Positions 62,541-64,000 of a DNA stretch of 64,000 nucleotides are shown piece after piece. Position numbers and translations under genes: made by a program. The notes beneath the pieces were generated by a model, which saw nothing but the letters and a program-made list of their open reading frames with translations, had not been told where the DNA came from and ran no database searches. Origin of the DNA: Aequorivita sp. HC6-5 (lineage in GTDB: Bacteria > Bacteroidota > Bacteroidia > Flavobacteriales > Flavobacteriaceae); NCBI GenBank assembly GCA_905182755.1, contig CAJJCS010000002.1, positions 455,001-519,000 of the forward strand, written 5' to 3'. The stretch's first letter is position 1; the number at the start of each line of letters is the position of its first letter.

Positions 62541-63779
62541 TTAAAATTCATAAATAGTAATACCGCTTCTTAGTTTAGGTTCTATAAAAGTGCTCTTTGG
62601 AGGCATTTTTAAACCCTCATCTGCTATTTTTTTCATCTCCTGTGTGGTAACAGGTAACATCCCAAAACCAACAGCAAATTCTTTGGTGTCTACAGCTGTT
62701 TTTACAAATGCCATGTCTTTTTTACCATCTGTATATGCAATTCTAGTATCATTTCTTACATCTTTTATACCAAGAATTGGTTCAAATATTAGTTTGTATA
62801 AAATTTGAGTATCCAGTGCCTGTAGGGCGTTGTTTATTTCGTAAGTGTCTTTTCGAAGGTAAAGAGAGTAGAAATCACCATCTAGATACATGCTAAAATG
62901 ATGCTTTTTTGAGGGCTTATAAAAATGTTGCGCTCTGTTTTCTATTCTAAATGAATAATCCAACTGAATTAAAAACTCTTCTTTGCTCAGCCCATTTAAA
63001 TCTTTGATAAGCCTATTGAATTCAAATATTTTTAAGTCGCTTTCTGGAATTAGAAAGCTCATAAAATAATTGTAAGCCTCTTTTGAAGTATGGTTTTTGT
63101 TTTCTTGAGCTAGCTCTTGGGCTAACAAACAGGATGAAGAACTTCTATGGTGCCCGTCTGCTATATAGAGTGTTGGCATTTTCTTAAATATTTCTGAAAT
63201 CTCAGATACTACTGGGGCTTCACTTACAGGCCAAAGATAATGGGTGTCTCTGTGGGTGGTTGTAAATTCATACTCTGCTCTAGTTTGCATTACAGAAGAG
63301 ATAATACCAGCCAATGTATCATTATTTGGATAGGTGAGTAGTACTGGCTCTGCATTAAAACCAACCGTTTTGAGGTATTTAACAAAGATTTCTTCTTTAT
63401 ACTCTAGCGTGTCTTCGTGTTTTCTTATAATATCTTTTTCATAATCTTGAGTGCTTGCAGCAGCTATTATACCGGTAAATGCAACTCCTTCATGATTAAC
63501 AATTTTATAGATATAATAACAAGGCGTTTGTTCTTGCATGAAAACACCATCTTCTTTAAACTCTTGGTATCTATTACGAACTAAATTATACCTTTTTTCA
63601 CCCTCAATTACTTGCGAGTATTTATAACCTGGGTTTACTACATGTAAAAAAGAAAAAGGGTTGTCTCTTAATCTAGCTTCTCTTTGCTCAAGAGTATAGC
63701 TATCATAAGATCTTGCAGCAACAAGGCTCACCTTATCCCGCGTGGGGCGCACTGCTTTAAATGGTTTTATTTCTGCCAT
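62541..63779 (-). CDS. DUF1015 family protein
   Basis: 412 residues without signal peptide or membrane helices. FKAVRPTRDKVSLVAARSYD at the start and YIADGHHRSSSSCLLAQE are landmarks of DUF1015. Function unknown; the HHRS segment looks like a possible active site. 23 bases separate it from the upstream dehydrogenase gene, so they probably form an operon. Confidence 0.85.
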   Translation of the reverse strand: MAEIKPFKAVRPTRDKVSLVAARSYDSYTLEQREARLRDNPFSFLHVVNPGYKYSQVIEGEKRYNLVRNRYQEFKEDGVFMQEQTPCYYIYKIVNHEGVAFTGIIAAASTQDYEKDIIRKHEDTLEYKEEIFVKYLKTVGFNAEPVLLTYPNNDTLAGIISSVMQTRAEYEFTTTHRDTHYLWPVSEAPVVSEISEIFKKMPTLYIADGHHRSSSSCLLAQELAQENKNHTSKEAYNYFMSFLIPESDLKIFEFNRLIKDLNGLSKEEFLIQLDYSFRIENRAQHFYKPSKKHHFSMYLDGDFYSLYLRKDTYEINNALQALDTQILYKLIFEPILGIKDVRNDTRIAYTDGKKDMAFVKTAVDTKEFAVGFGMLPVTTQEMKKIADEGLKMPPKSTFIEPKLRSGITIYEF

Positions 63780-63802
63780 ATATTCAACAAATTAATCTTG
63801 TA

Positions 63803-64000
63803 TTAACAGAACATTTTAGCTACATCTACAGCTTTTCTATTGTTGCTATAGTCATAAAATCCTTCAGCACTTTTAACGCCAAGTTTACCTGCCATTACCA
63901 TATTAACTAGTAGGGGGCATGGTGCGTATTTTGGATTTTTAAAGCCGTCATACATTACATTTAATATAGAAAGGCAAACATCAAGACCAATAAAATCTGC
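63803..64000 (-). CDS. 3-hydroxybutyryl-CoA dehydrogenase, C-terminal 65 codons
   Basis: The part inside the window reads ADFIGLDVCLSILNVMYDGF, CPLLVNMVMAGKLGVKSAEG and FYDYS, the typical C-terminal helical domain of 3-hydroxyacyl-CoA dehydrogenases acting on short chains. The stop is at 63803-63805; the N-terminal NAD domain lies outside the window. Confidence 0.85.
   Translation of the reverse strand, partial: ADFIGLDVCLSILNVMYDGFKNPKYAPCPLLVNMVMAGKLGVKSAEGFYDYSNNRKAVDVAKMFC

Overview
This 64 kb window is AT-rich chromosomal DNA from a Bacteroidota bacterium, most likely a (marine) member of the Flavobacteriaceae. The evidence is a TonB-dependent receptor with a carboxypeptidase-like N-terminal domain, a PorD-type type IX secretion protein, a C-terminal type IX sorting domain on a sugar dehydrogenase, monomeric NADP isocitrate dehydrogenase, DUF4835, DUF6913 and DUF1015 proteins, and promoters of the Bacteroidota TTG-N19-TAnnTTTG form. 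No tRNA, rRNA, insertion sequence, prophage or CRISPR array was found.

Layout. 1-9 kb: partial TonB receptor, icd, a 589-base gene-free stretch with a possible small RNA, rplS, a KAS III-type synthase, a CoA-binding protein and a sodium/solute symporter. 9-22 kb: housekeeping genes (recR, glycosyltransferase, E2 acyltransferase, M28 peptidase, metallo-beta-lactamase/rhodanese protein, lipid A-type acyltransferase, nitroreductase, ABC exporter, ribBA, trxB, a DUF4442 protein, a small conserved protein and oxyR). 22.8-33.9 kb: a surface-glycan locus. It opens with a tightly packed trio (small membrane protein, kinase-like/methyltransferase fusion, membrane-anchored sulfatase-fold enzyme). It continues with a GNAT protein, a DegT-family sugar aminotransferase, a flippase, four glycosyltransferases and an FdtA-type sugar ketoisomerase, which point to a 3-amino-3,6-dideoxyhexose in an exported glycan. 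34-39 kb: lysozyme-like protein, RsmI-like methyltransferase, secreted sugar dehydrogenase, low-molecular-weight phosphatase and dnaA. 39-46 kb: thioesterase, YigZ-type protein, EamA transporter, ribD, GNAT, prmC, LOG-family protein and ligA. 46-56 kb: a long co-directional block (DUF6913, dapA, bamD, rpoZ-like, coaBC, porD, recN, fabI, glycosyltransferase, YbbR-like, coaE). 56-64 kb: an RprXY-like two-component system, miaA, a voltage-gated-type K+ channel, an exonuclease/GIY-YIG fusion, YggS, a DUF1015 protein and the end of a 3-hydroxybutyryl-CoA dehydrogenase gene.

The most striking feature is quality-related. Ten genes, several normally intact in this group (prmC, the MsbA-like exporter, the lipid A-type acyltransferase), are each broken by a shift equivalent to one base, usually at a short homopolymer, while both halves remain well conserved. 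I annotate each as one gene and think indel errors in the assembly are more likely than real decay.

The best candidate for an under-described system is the trio at 22869-25939: a 65-residue membrane protein, a protein that joins a kinase-like half to a methyltransferase half, and a membrane enzyme of the alkaline phosphatase/sulfatase fold, all with overlapping or abutting ends. A second candidate is the possible structured RNA at about 4795-5068.
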